DNA from: Vibrio jasicida CAIM 1864 = LMG 25398
GTDB lineage: Bacteria; Pseudomonadota; Gammaproteobacteria; Enterobacterales; Vibrionaceae
NCBI RefSeq assembly: GCF_000400365.1
Contig: NZ_BAOG01000056.1
Location: 34,085-98,084, forward strand
DNA: 64,000 nucleotides
Direction of reading: 5' to 3'
Below the pieces are notes generated by a model, which worked only from the letters and a program-made list of their open reading frames with translations, ran no database searches and was not told the origin of the DNA. A program made the translations under genes and the position numbers. This document shows, one piece after another, positions 17,116-26,902 of the stretch; the first letter of the stretch is position 1, and the number at the start of each line of letters is the position of its first letter.

Positions 17116-18561
17116 TTATTCAGTACCACCAACGGTGATGGAATCGAGCTTCAATGTAGGCTGACCAACGCCAACCGGTACGCTTTGACCCGCCTTGCCA
17201 CACACGCCAACACCTCTGTCGATGCTTAGGTCGTTACCAACCATAGAAACTTGCTGCATCGCTTCAATGCCAGAGCCAATCAGCGTTGCGCCTTTCACTG
17301 GACGAGTGATTTTGCCATCTTCAATCAAGTACGCTTCTGATGCTGAGAATACGAACTTACCAGAAGTGATGTCCACCTGACCGCCACCGAAGTTTGGTGC
17401 GTACAGACCTTTCTTCACCGTAGAGATGATCTCTTCTGGTGTGTGCTCACCCGGTAGCATGTAAGTGTTAGTCATACGTGGCATTGGTAGATGCGCATAA
17501 GACTCACGGCGACCGTTACCTGTTGGGTTTACACCCATTAGGCGTGCGTTTAGCTTGTCTTGCATGTAGCCTTTTAGAACGCCATTTTCGATAAGCGTGT
17601 TGTATTGACCGTTCACACCTTCATCATCGACGTTCAATGAGCCGCGTAGGTCTTTTAGCGTGCCATCATCCACGATAGTACAAAGTGGAGACGTCACTTG
17701 CTCACCCATCTTGCCAGAGAACACTGATGACTCTTTGCGGTTGAAGTCACCTTCCAAACCGTGACCTACCGCTTCATGCAGCAATACGCCCGGCCAGCCA
17801 GAGCCAAGTACCACAGGCATCATGCCTGCAGGTGCCGCTTCTGCTTCTAGATTCACTAGCGCCATACGAATCGCTTCATCAGCGAATTGGAATGCTTGTT
17901 TCACGCCGTTTGTTTCAGATAGGAAAAAGTCGTAACCGAAACGACCACCGCCACCAGCGCTACCGCGTTCGCGGCGATCGCCTTTTTCAGCAAGAACACT
18001 GATTGAAAGACGAACAAGCGGGCGAATGTCACCAGCGTAAGTACCGTCGGTTGCAGCAACCAACATTTGCTCATGCACACCACTGATGCTGATCGATACT
18101 TCTTTGATCATTGGCTCTTTGGTACGAATGTACGCATCTAAAGACAATAGCAGTTCGGTTTTTTGTTGCTTTTCCCAGCTTGCCAGTGGATTTACCGCAT
18201 CGTAGTAAGCTTGGTTATCAGAACGTTTGAATGCGTGCACTTTGCCATTTTGGCCTTGCTGCGCAATACCACGCGCGGCAATCGCACTTTGCTTCAAACC
18301 GTCTAGTTGAATTTGGTCTGAATAGGCGAAACCGGTTTTCTCGCCTGTGACTGCTCGTACACCGACACCACAGTCAATATTGAAAGAGCCATCTTTAATG
18401 ATGCTGTCTTCTAGAACCAGAGACTCGTGCCAGCTGGACTGAAAGTAAATGTCCGCATAATCGATCTGGCGCGTCGCAATGCTCGCTAGTGTGTCAGCGA
18501 TGTCTTGCTCTGTCAGACCGTTTGGGGCAAGGAGTGCCTGTTCTATTTGGTTTATGCTCAT
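17116..18561 (-). CDS. tldD: TldD, catalytic subunit of the TldD/TldE metalloprotease
   Basis: TldD carries the zinc site of the TldD/TldE heterodimer, which degrades short unfolded peptides and matures some ribosomal peptides. The 481-residue protein has the zinc motif HEAVGH (H262, E263, H267) followed by GLEGDFNRKESS, matching family length (about 481). It is the last gene of the mreB-to-tldD run and lies 11 bases after the nitrilase-like gene. The partner pmbA is elsewhere in this window. Confidence 0.96.
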   Translation of the reverse strand: MSINQIEQALLAPNGLTEQDIADTLASIATRQIDYADIYFQSSWHESLVLEDSIIKDGSFNIDCGVGVRAVTGEKTGFAYSDQIQLDGLKQSAIAARGIAQQGQNGKVHAFKRSDNQAYYDAVNPLASWEKQQKTELLLSLDAYIRTKEPMIKEVSISISGVHEQMLVAATDGTYAGDIRPLVRLSISVLAEKGDRRERGSAGGGGRFGYDFFLSETNGVKQAFQFADEAIRMALVNLEAEAAPAGMMPVVLGSGWPGVLLHEAVGHGLEGDFNRKESSVFSGKMGEQVTSPLCTIVDDGTLKDLRGSLNVDDEGVNGQYNTLIENGVLKGYMQDKLNARLMGVNPTGNGRRESYAHLPMPRMTNTYMLPGEHTPEEIISTVKKGLYAPNFGGGQVDITSGKFVFSASEAYLIEDGKITRPVKGATLIGSGIEAMQQVSMVGNDLSIDRGVGVCGKAGQSVPVGVGQPTLKLDSITVGGTE

Positions 18562-18572
18562 AGTTAGCTCTT

Positions 18573-19394
18573 TTATTTCCGTTTCAATTCATTTTGAAAG
18601 CGACTGTGTTGAGTCAGCGGCATATTCTGCCTTACTTGCTGGTTGTGTGACAAATCTATCTCTGCCACCAGCAGTCCTACTTGGTCATTCAATTGTTGGT
18701 GAACGCCTCCCCAAGGGTCAATCACCATAGAATGCCCCCAAGTTTGGCGACCACATGGATGTGTCCCCGTTTGTCCGCAGGCTAGAATCCAACATTGGGT
18801 TTCAATCGCACGCGCTCGAAGTAGTACTTCCCAATGCGCTTGCCCCGTCACCGCGGTAAACGCAGCGGGCACAACAATAACTTGTGCTCCTGCTAAGCGT
18901 AGCGCTTTAAACAATTCAGGAAAGCGTACGTCGTAGCAAATACTTAAGCCTACCGTACCAATATTGGTCTCTGCCGTCACGATACGATTACCTGCACTAA
19001 AGGTATCCGACTCACGATAGCTGCCATGCCCATCGGCGACATCCACGTCAAACATATGCAGCTTATCGTAATGAGCAATGCACTCGCCTTGCGGTGAGAA
19101 AACCAATGTCGTGGTAGTCACACCTTGTTCAGTGCGAATCGGCATACTGCCGACTATTAGAGTTAATTGATTGCGTTGTGCGATCTCAGATAAACACCGC
19201 TGAATAGGACCGTCACCCAAAGTTTCTGCGTTCTGGTGATAAGCCTCTCGGTTGGCAAACTGCGTAGCGTTTTCTGGTGTCACAACCAGCTTCACACCTT
19301 GCTCAGCTGCCAATGCACATTGCTTGGCAATGAAGTCCAGATTCTCCTCGATATCTGGACCCGATGTCATTTGAATGATGCCAACACGTTCCAT
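18573..19394 (-). CDS. Carbon-nitrogen hydrolase, Nit1/deaminated glutathione amidase type
   Basis: The 273-residue nitrilase-superfamily enzyme has the Glu-Lys-Cys triad at E41 (VVTPENATQF), K111 (HYDKLHMFD) and C153 (GLSICYDVRFPEL). The sequence resembles Nit1/YbeM, which hydrolyses deaminated glutathione to alpha-ketoglutarate and Cys-Gly. I chose the ATG at 19394, which has AAGGA nine bases upstream; a start at 19433 would add 13 residues. It lies between yhdP and tldD, a conserved order in vibrios. Exact substrate is inferred. Confidence 0.85.
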   Translation of the reverse strand: MERVGIIQMTSGPDIEENLDFIAKQCALAAEQGVKLVVTPENATQFANREAYHQNAETLGDGPIQRCLSEIAQRNQLTLIVGSMPIRTEQGVTTTTLVFSPQGECIAHYDKLHMFDVDVADGHGSYRESDTFSAGNRIVTAETNIGTVGLSICYDVRFPELFKALRLAGAQVIVVPAAFTAVTGQAHWEVLLRARAIETQCWILACGQTGTHPCGRQTWGHSMVIDPWGGVHQQLNDQVGLLVAEIDLSHNQQVRQNMPLTQHSRFQNELKRK

Positions 19395-19433
19395 GTATTC
19401 AATTCCTTGTTCGTCAGAAGACTGACCGCGCAA

Positions 19434-22400
19434 TTACTTCGCTTGCTCACGCAGTTTTTCTGGCAACTTGTATTCACCTTTGCTTCGTGAAATCTCTTTT
19501 ACGGTAGGTGAATCCAGAGGACCTTTCACTTCGTAATTTACCTGCGTGAAGACTTCCACCACAGGAGAGATAACGGTCGAAATCGCCAGTACGTACAGCG
19601 CGGTTTGAGGTGCTACTGCAAAGGCGGTCAGCATTGGAATACCCGAAGTGATGTCTGGTGTGAAGTTCACTTCCGCATCTACCAAGCGTGTGTTCATGTC
19701 AGCAATACCGCGAATCTTCATCTCTCCAGCTAATGCATCCATCACAATATCGTTGGTGATAAACACGCCATCTTGGATCTTGCCTGTCCCCGTGATTGAG
19801 TTGAATGCCATCCCTTTATCGAATACGTCAGTAAAGTCGAGCTGCATCTTACGAATGATAGAATCGAGACTAAAAAGCCCCAGCAATCGCGCTGCACCAC
19901 TGACTTCAGTGATCACACCTTTACCAAACTCAGTAGACACATCACCTTGCAAGCTTTGTGTCTTCATCGACCAAGGTGCGCCATCCCAATCTAGGTTGGC
20001 ATTAATTTCAAACGGCGCTTGTTGGATACCGGAAGTAATCCCAAATCGCTCCATCAAGTCACTGTTGTTTTCACCCTTCACTTTCATGGTCAGGTTTGAA
20101 TGACTTCGCTCTTTCGTCAGTTCCCACCATCCGCTTATGTCGACACGGTTTTGACCACTACTGAAGTTAACATTTTTCCATTCGAGGCGGTTGTTAGCGC
20201 GCTCGACGTCCACATTTACCTTACCGACCTTGTAACCTTGCAACCAAAAATCATCAATGCTCAAGGTTAAGTTTGGCATCTCTGTATGGAACTTGCGGTC
20301 AAAGTTTGAGATGAGCGGCGCGGCTTGGTCTTCACTGGCAAACAGAGAACTGCGTTCTTTGGTCATCTCATCAAAGCCAGGAATATACAAATGCAAATGA
20401 TCTAAAGAGACAGATAAGTCAGAAGGTTTGAGGTAATTTGCTTTGCCCTTCACCTCTTGGCTGTCTACTTCTAATTGCCAACTCGAGTTCTTTTTACGTG
20501 CATTCAAATCCACATCATGGAACTCAATTCCACCAAGCTCTAAGTTCTGCACATCCATGTTAATGCGCGTCGGCAGTGGAATGGTTGGCGTCTTCATGCT
20601 CGATAGTACAGATTGGGTTTTGCTTTGCGGCACATGCATGAGATCAGCCCAACGATCTAAGCTCAGGCCATCCAAACGAATCGAAGCATTGTGTCCAACG
20701 ACTGGGCTAATTTTAAAACCACCATTACCTAAAACCAGGTGCGTTGCCGTCAATTCCGGCACATCTCCTGAAATATCAATTTCAGTTTGGTATTTCGCAT
20801 TTGGTATTTCTAAACGAGCAGAGATACTCTCTTGGTTGCCCGATGCTTGTAGTTTAGCTTGTCCTTTTTCGCCGCGCTTTTTCGCTAACGGGTAAGGATA
20901 ATCACTCACAAGCTGACTAAGCTGCGCCAAAACGTCTACCTGATACGTAAAGCCTACGTCATTGAGTTGCAAGTCGATGTCCATTTGCCAAGGCGCATGA
21001 CCAGAAACGAGGCTCAACCAGCGCTCACCAAGATAAGGCTTAAGTGGGCCGACTTCCCAATCACCTAAGGTGTTGATAGTCACGTTGTAGCCTTGTTCGG
21101 CATTCTCACCACGAAAATCAAGTGAAATAGGCTGTTTCAACAGTTCGGCCGACAAGCCAGAAGTGGTCACAACGTCGTTATCAAACTTGATACGGCCCGT
21201 CGCGTTTTCTAACGTCATCGGCGGCGCATCAATATCAACACGGTTGTTTTTAAGATCGGCGTAACCCCAAGCACGCGCGTCTTTCTCGGAGTCAAATGGG
21301 ATATTGAGTTGGAACTCTGAATAAACAGGACCACTCACTTGCAATGCCGTCAAAGCCGCACCAACTGAATCGACGAGAGGGGTTGCCATCATGTAATCAC
21401 GAACTTCATTGCCCGGCGCACTAGCCTTGGCTTCGATTTCGATGTGACCGCCTTCAGCAAGCTCAGGAATACGTCCTGTAATTCGCTTAGCTTTGACACC
21501 ATTTAACGTCGCAGACTTCGAGTCCAAATACATGGCATCGTTTTCGAACAGCAAATCTAACTGTAGATTGGTGATGGTTGGCCACGCCGTGTCAAAACTG
21601 AATTTCGCATTCTTCAATCCAACCCAAGCTTGGAACATACCGTTGTGTTCTTTGTATGGGAAATCACCAAGCTCACCATACCAAAGCAGTTTTGCAGTAT
21701 TGACCTTACCACCTTGAATTGCGGTAGATAGGTAGTCGGTCAGGTCTTGCCCAAGCGCAAGAGTTGGCAGATAACGCCAAGTTTCACCCGCGTTGTAGAG
21801 GTCAGCTTCGGCATAAAACGATAGGAATGGGCTTTGATCTTTCGGGAAATCAAGACGGAACGCGCCAAGTACCTGTAAGTCAGGTGTCGCTGCAGTCACT
21901 TTATCTGACCACAAACGCCAACCGCTCTCGTCTTGCTGCCAAATAATGTCCACCTGACCTTGTTTGATATTCAGTGGCGCTTGGAAAACATCACCGTATG
22001 GGAAAACATCATCAATCACGGTAACGTTGGCTTTCGCCTGATTTAAGTCCCCAGCTACAGTACCTTGCACGTGGTTAAAGCCCGGCAATAACTCCCATTG
22101 GGTTAAGCCTAATTGGTCTAGCTCGGCAGAGTAGCGCAGGGTATCAAGCCCACCGCTCATTGAAAGACGAATGTCTTCCACTCGTCCTTTGGGTGCGAGT
22201 TTATTAAGCAATTCACTCGTGGATTCCGACTCTGGCGCTAACTTGATTAATGGCGTCAATGCTTCAATATCAAGTTGAGACAGATTAAGTAACCAACCAT
22301 CCGGCTGCCAATCAAACGCGACGTCTAACTCTGGCCATGGTCTGTCATCAGTGCGGATTTGCAGTGAGTGACCATTTACTTTCCAACCATCTTTGTCTGG

Positions 22401-23312
22401 GGAAAGCTTAAAAATGCCTGATTCAAGCAATAAGTCATGACGGCCATTTTCATTCCAAACCAGCTCAGATGGCTGCAATTCAACATAGGCATAATTCGGC
22501 TGACTGTGTTTTAGAGTGAGCCATGTATTCAGGCTCACCTTGCCCGATTCCACACCTGATTCATCACGCATGTAAGTGGTTAACCAAGGTGTGACAGAAA
22601 GGTCTTGTGCACTCACATAGAATTCACCTGAAACATCGCGTAGTGAACCATGATCTTTGAAGTTGGCACGCACTAACAAAGCATTCAAACTCGCATCCGC
22701 AATGCTTACGGTTCCTTCTGCTAAATGGTGTTTGCCATCGTTACTCCAACGAAGCTGCTCTATGTCTAAGCGGCGCGTTTCGCCAGAGACCGATTTGTAC
22801 CAAATGCGCGAGTCCGTAATGGTAAAATCTTCAAATTGACGTAACAGCAATGAATCGAGTTGGTCGATTAATTTGCTTTCATTTTTACTGGCATTCGCTT
22901 GCGGTTCTTTGCCTTCTGATTTGGACAGAAGATCGACGGTACGAATATCTAAAGCCAAGTCGTCGATTGTCAAATCTGCGACCACAGGTCGAAACTTGAA
23001 AATCGATTGGATCAAATCAAATTCGATATGAATTTCATCAACGGCAAAACGTGCGTCTTGGTTATTCGGCAAATTCGCCTCTAAACCTTGCAACGAAATC
23101 GAGGGGTGGCTATTACGCCAAGAACCAGCAACGCTGGTGATAGAAAAGTCAAAACCTGTGCCTTGCTTGACCCAGGTTTTGATCTCATCTTGGAAGTGGT
23201 TAAGTTGTGGCAATGCTACGCGCAGGGTAGTTACTAGTATGGCTAAAAGAACCAACAGAGTAACCAAGCTCCACGCGCAGAAGCGCCCGAAACGGTTAAA
23301 ACCAGAATTCAC
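19434..23312 (-). CDS. yhdP: YhdP, AsmA-like intermembrane phospholipid transport protein
   Basis: YhdP is a large bridge-like protein that helps move phospholipids from inner to outer membrane, with TamB and YdbH as partly redundant partners. The 1292-residue protein has one N-terminal membrane helix (about residues 10-32), then a very long beta-rich periplasmic region and a C-terminal AsmA-type segment (INTLGDWEVGPLKPYLGERW in the middle, ITEVSGAARLLGLFSLDS near the end). Length fits the family (about 1260-1290). It follows rng by 11 bases. Confidence 0.94.
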   Translation of the reverse strand: MNSGFNRFGRFCAWSLVTLLVLLAILVTTLRVALPQLNHFQDEIKTWVKQGTGFDFSITSVAGSWRNSHPSISLQGLEANLPNNQDARFAVDEIHIEFDLIQSIFKFRPVVADLTIDDLALDIRTVDLLSKSEGKEPQANASKNESKLIDQLDSLLLRQFEDFTITDSRIWYKSVSGETRRLDIEQLRWSNDGKHHLAEGTVSIADASLNALLVRANFKDHGSLRDVSGEFYVSAQDLSVTPWLTTYMRDESGVESGKVSLNTWLTLKHSQPNYAYVELQPSELVWNENGRHDLLLESGIFKLSPDKDGWKVNGHSLQIRTDDRPWPELDVAFDWQPDGWLLNLSQLDIEALTPLIKLAPESESTSELLNKLAPKGRVEDIRLSMSGGLDTLRYSAELDQLGLTQWELLPGFNHVQGTVAGDLNQAKANVTVIDDVFPYGDVFQAPLNIKQGQVDIIWQQDESGWRLWSDKVTAATPDLQVLGAFRLDFPKDQSPFLSFYAEADLYNAGETWRYLPTLALGQDLTDYLSTAIQGGKVNTAKLLWYGELGDFPYKEHNGMFQAWVGLKNAKFSFDTAWPTITNLQLDLLFENDAMYLDSKSATLNGVKAKRITGRIPELAEGGHIEIEAKASAPGNEVRDYMMATPLVDSVGAALTALQVSGPVYSEFQLNIPFDSEKDARAWGYADLKNNRVDIDAPPMTLENATGRIKFDNDVVTTSGLSAELLKQPISLDFRGENAEQGYNVTINTLGDWEVGPLKPYLGERWLSLVSGHAPWQMDIDLQLNDVGFTYQVDVLAQLSQLVSDYPYPLAKKRGEKGQAKLQASGNQESISARLEIPNAKYQTEIDISGDVPELTATHLVLGNGGFKISPVVGHNASIRLDGLSLDRWADLMHVPQSKTQSVLSSMKTPTIPLPTRINMDVQNLELGGIEFHDVDLNARKKNSSWQLEVDSQEVKGKANYLKPSDLSVSLDHLHLYIPGFDEMTKERSSLFASEDQAAPLISNFDRKFHTEMPNLTLSIDDFWLQGYKVGKVNVDVERANNRLEWKNVNFSSGQNRVDISGWWELTKERSHSNLTMKVKGENNSDLMERFGITSGIQQAPFEINANLDWDGAPWSMKTQSLQGDVSTEFGKGVITEVSGAARLLGLFSLDSIIRKMQLDFTDVFDKGMAFNSITGTGKIQDGVFITNDIVMDALAGEMKIRGIADMNTRLVDAEVNFTPDITSGIPMLTAFAVAPQTALYVLAISTVISPVVEVFTQVNYEVKGPLDSPTVKEISRSKGEYKLPEKLREQAK

Positions 23313-23323
23313 AAATTTTCCAA

Positions 23324-24793
23324 TTACATCATCACGACGTCAAACTGCTCCTGAATGTACAGGTGTTCAGCTTGAATACGAACTTGCTTACCAATAAATA
23401 CTTCGAGTTCAGCGAGCGCATGGGACTCATCGCCCAACAGCGTTTCCGCGACAAATGGTGATGCGTACACAACAAAGTTGTCCGCATCATAAGCGCGGTT
23501 CACTCGGGTGATTTCACGCAGAATCTCGTAACACACGGTTTCGACAGTCTTCACGCTGCCACGACCTTCACAAGTAGGACAGCTGGAACACAAGATATGT
23601 TCAATACTTTCACGCGTACGCTTACGCGTCATCTCTACTAACCCTAGCTGAGTAAAGCCATTGATGTTAGTTTTCACACGGTCTTTTGACAGAGCACCTT
23701 CTAAAGAGGTAAGTACACGCTTACGGTGTTCATCCGATGCCATATCGATAAAGTCGATAATGATGATACCACCAAGATTGCGCAGACGAAGTTGACGTGC
23801 GATTGCTTGTGTCGCTTCAACGTTCGTATTGAAGATGGTTTCTTCTAGATTGCGACGACCAACAAACGCGCCAGTATTGATGTCGACAGTAGTCATAGCT
23901 TCGGTTTGATCGATGATCAGGTAGCCGCCAGATTTAAGCTCAACTTTGCGTTCCAGAGAGCGTTGGATTTCGTTCTCTGTGTCGTACATATCGAAGATTG
24001 GCTTATCACCTTCATACAGCTCAAGCTTATCAGTCAACTCTGGCACATATTCAGACGTAAACTCTTTCAAGTTCTCGTATTCAAGGCGAGAGTCGACCAT
24101 GATTTTGTCAAGCTCGGTGCCAACAAAATCACGCAAGATGCGTTGCGCTAAACCTAGCTCACCGTACAAGGTAGAACGGGTTTTGTACTTAGAACGACGC
24201 TCCATGACTTTCTGCCATAAACGCTTCAAAAATGCCGCATCTTGAGAAAGCTCTTTTTCGTCTGCACCTTCTGCGGCAGTACGAATGATGAAGCCACCAT
24301 GCTCATCACAGTAGTGATTAACCACTTTCTTCAAACGCTCACGCTCTATTTCACTTTCAATACGCTGAGACACACCAACGTGGCTCGCTCCCGGCATAAA
24401 GACAAGGTAACGAGAAGGAAGAGTGATGTCTGTTGTCAGACGTGCGCCTTTGGTACCAAGTGGATCTTTCACCACTTGCACAACAATATCCTGGCCTTGG
24501 CGAACCAACTCAGAAATATCACGTACTTGGAATTGTTGTTTTTCGTTCTCTGCGACACATTCCGTGTGAGGAACGATGTCTGACGCGTGCAAAAATGCCG
24601 CTTTATCCAGACCAATATCGACAAACGCCGCTTGCATGCCTGGCAATACACGGCTTACTTTGCCTTTGTAAATATTGCCAACAATGCCACGGCGTGATTC
24701 TCGTTCTATATGAACTTCTTGTAGTACTCCACCTTCAATCATGGCCACGCGAGTTTCACTCGGGGTCACGTTTAGCAGCAATTCTGCACTCAT
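23324..24793 (-). CDS. rng: RNase G, endoribonuclease for 16S rRNA 5' maturation
   Basis: RNase G trims the 5' end of 16S rRNA and degrades some mRNAs. With the start at ATG 24793 the protein is 489 residues, the same as E. coli. A GAGG lies seven bases upstream. It shows the S1 RNA-binding domain (about 35-125), the catalytic metal site in IIIDFIDMASDEHRKRV and the zinc-link CPTCEGRG. It lies in the conserved mreBCD-maf-rng-yhdP order. Confidence 0.96.
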   Translation of the reverse strand: MSAELLLNVTPSETRVAMIEGGVLQEVHIERESRRGIVGNIYKGKVSRVLPGMQAAFVDIGLDKAAFLHASDIVPHTECVAENEKQQFQVRDISELVRQGQDIVVQVVKDPLGTKGARLTTDITLPSRYLVFMPGASHVGVSQRIESEIERERLKKVVNHYCDEHGGFIIRTAAEGADEKELSQDAAFLKRLWQKVMERRSKYKTRSTLYGELGLAQRILRDFVGTELDKIMVDSRLEYENLKEFTSEYVPELTDKLELYEGDKPIFDMYDTENEIQRSLERKVELKSGGYLIIDQTEAMTTVDINTGAFVGRRNLEETIFNTNVEATQAIARQLRLRNLGGIIIIDFIDMASDEHRKRVLTSLEGALSKDRVKTNINGFTQLGLVEMTRKRTRESIEHILCSSCPTCEGRGSVKTVETVCYEILREITRVNRAYDADNFVVYASPFVAETLLGDESHALAELEVFIGKQVRIQAEHLYIQEQFDVVMM

Positions 24794-24811
24794 GTGCACA
24801 CCTCAAAACAA

Positions 24812-25381
24812 TTATAAAAATTCTTGAATTAGCTGATCGGTTTCGAACAAAGGTAAGCCTACTACGGCGTGATAACTGCCTTCGATTCGGGTGACGAAAC
24901 GCCCTCCGAGTCCTTGAATACCATAACTTCCAGCTTTATCGCATGGTTCACTTGACTGCCAGTATCGTTCTATTTCTTCATGAGTCAGTGGTTTGAACCA
25001 CACGTCAGTGATAACGACCACTGAGTGTTGTTGTTCTGATGATACGACGCTCACAGCGGTCATCACTTGATGCTGACGACCCGATAAATTACTGAGCATA
25101 CGTTTTGAATCTTCAAAACTTTTTGGTTTTTCTAGTACTTGGTTATCGCATACCACTACGGTATCAGAGCCCAATATAACGGAATCAGGCTTAGCCATCG
25201 CTAAGCCTGCTTGAGCTTTTTCCAGAGAGAGTCGCAAAACGTAGTCTTGTGCTTGCTCGTGATCTTGTTTGGCTTCCTCTATATCAGGAAGCACAATATC
25301 AAAATCATAACCTAACTGAGCAAGCAGCTCTTTTCTTCTCGGAGAACCCGATGCGAGAACGAGGGATAAGCCCTTTTTCAC
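24812..25381 (-). CDS. Maf family nucleotide pyrophosphatase YhdE (dTTP/UTP)
   Basis: Maf/YhdE hydrolyses dTTP, UTP and some modified nucleotides to monophosphates, and overexpression of Maf proteins affects septum formation. The 189-residue protein begins LVLASGSPRRKELLAQLG and has ILGSDTVV and DKAGSYGIQGLGG, all typical. The start codon is GTG at 25381, with AAGGTAAC inside the end of mreD as ribosome binding site. It is part of the mre-maf-rng cluster. Confidence 0.94.
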   Translation of the reverse strand: MKKGLSLVLASGSPRRKELLAQLGYDFDIVLPDIEEAKQDHEQAQDYVLRLSLEKAQAGLAMAKPDSVILGSDTVVVCDNQVLEKPKSFEDSKRMLSNLSGRQHQVMTAVSVVSSEQQHSVVVITDVWFKPLTHEEIERYWQSSEPCDKAGSYGIQGLGGRFVTRIEGSYHAVVGLPLFETDQLIQEFL

Positions 25382-25385
25382 AACG

Positions 25386-25874
25386 TTACCTTACGTGCCA
25401 TGCGCGACGGACGCGTCGCATCAGTAAAAACATCCATGGCCAAAGTATACAGTTTATTGCCGCAGTCCACAGAGATAATGGATTAAATACTACGTCCTGG
25501 TTCAAATATTCCCCACAGAAGATGAGAAGTTCCAGTAGCACGGTAAAAAAGGCAATCAAAATAGATTGTTGCCACAATGCCATGTTACGGATTACCAAGA
25601 AATTGAGCGCCACTAGGTAGATAATGATCGACATCATCATCCCTCGGATCCCAAGCGTCGAACCAATCAAAATATCCCAAAGCAAACCTAAAACCAGAGC
25701 GGTACCAACATTGACACGGTGTGGCAATGCCAGCACCCAGTAACAGGTAACGAGGAACAGCCATGATGGACGCAGTAGATCCAAAACACCTGGCCACGGA
25801 ATGGTTTGCAGGACTAGCGCGACGAAGAAGCTAACGCCGATGACCATTCGGCTTCTAAATACACTATTGGCCAT
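25386..25874 (-). CDS. mreD: MreD, rod-shape determining membrane protein
   Basis: MreD is an integral membrane component of the elongasome. The 162-residue protein is almost entirely hydrophobic, with about five transmembrane helices and the conserved N-terminal pattern LVLQTIPWPGVLDLLRPSWL. Its start overlaps the mreC stop by 11 bases, which indicates translational coupling. Confidence 0.95.
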   Translation of the reverse strand: MANSVFRSRMVIGVSFFVALVLQTIPWPGVLDLLRPSWLFLVTCYWVLALPHRVNVGTALVLGLLWDILIGSTLGIRGMMMSIIIYLVALNFLVIRNMALWQQSILIAFFTVLLELLIFCGEYLNQDVVFNPLSLWTAAINCILWPWMFLLMRRVRRAWHVR

Positions 25875-26754
25875 CGGTTACCTCTTGTTCTGAACCTTCT
25901 TCTACATTCGACTGCAGTACTTTGTGTTGGCGGTCTTCATTCGGCCAAATCAATAGCAAGTAGCGCAGACGATCAAACTCAACCACAGGTTCCGCTTTGA
26001 TTGATGCGAACTCTTGGCGAGTATCGTGATCGACATTCGTAACAGTTGCGACAGGGTAGCCTTCTGGATAAATACCACCAAGACCCGATGTCACCAGCAG
26101 ATCACCCACTTGAATATCGGTACTGGTTGGGATGTGCTCCAATTGGATCTCATCAACCTCACCATTACCTGATGCAATGACTCGAATATCGTTACGAATC
26201 ACTTGGACTGGAATTGCGTTTTTCGCATCGGTGAGGAGAAGAACACGTGCGTTGTGCGCTGCAACAAACGTCACCTGACCAACAATACCTTTCTCATTGA
26301 TAACAGGCTGACCGACGTAAACACCATCAATACGACCTTTATCGATCACCACTTGGTGGCGGTATGGCGATGTATCAACAGCCATGACCTCTGTTACAAC
26401 TTTCTTCTCGTCACGGACGAATGAAGAGCCAAGCAGTTTACGTAAGCGTTGGTTTTCTTCTTTGTATTGATCGAGCAAGATAAGCTCGCTCTTCAGGCGA
26501 AGCACTTCTCGCTTCAAATTGCGATTGCCTTCAATCAATGCCTGACGGGTATTAAAACGCTCGAACATTCCATCAAACATGCTACGAGGCATATTGGCCG
26601 CGTACTGAATAGGCGCAACCATACTGTTCAATAGGTATCGGACGTTGGAAAACGTATCTAGACGGTTATCAGCCAGCATTAAGCTCGCCGACACGATGAC
26701 AGCAAAAAACAGACGCAATTGCAGAGATGGTCCTCTGCCAAAAATCGGTTTCAT
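25864..26754 (-). CDS. mreC: MreC, rod-shape determining periplasmic scaffold
   Basis: MreC links MreB to periplasmic peptidoglycan synthases of the elongasome. The 296-residue protein has an N-terminal membrane helix (about residues 10-26), a coiled-coil (about 65-105, NLKREVLRLKSELILLDQYK) and a beta-rich domain with GRIDGVYVGQPVIN and VTSGLGGIYPEGYPVA. It lies 148 bases after mreB and overlaps mreD. Confidence 0.96.
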   Translation of the reverse strand: MKPIFGRGPSLQLRLFFAVIVSASLMLADNRLDTFSNVRYLLNSMVAPIQYAANMPRSMFDGMFERFNTRQALIEGNRNLKREVLRLKSELILLDQYKEENQRLRKLLGSSFVRDEKKVVTEVMAVDTSPYRHQVVIDKGRIDGVYVGQPVINEKGIVGQVTFVAAHNARVLLLTDAKNAIPVQVIRNDIRVIASGNGEVDEIQLEHIPTSTDIQVGDLLVTSGLGGIYPEGYPVATVTNVDHDTRQEFASIKAEPVVEFDRLRYLLLIWPNEDRQHKVLQSNVEEGSEQEVTDGQ

Positions 26755-26902
26755 CTTGTTTTTAACCTGATTGCTACCATGAATATAGAGCCTTACTTGG
26801 CAACCTGAGAATTCGACTTGAGACGATTCTAGGTATGGAGCAGATTGAAATTACAGAGAGCAGAAATGAAGGTGAAGCTCATGTTGAGCTTCACCACACA
26901 CT

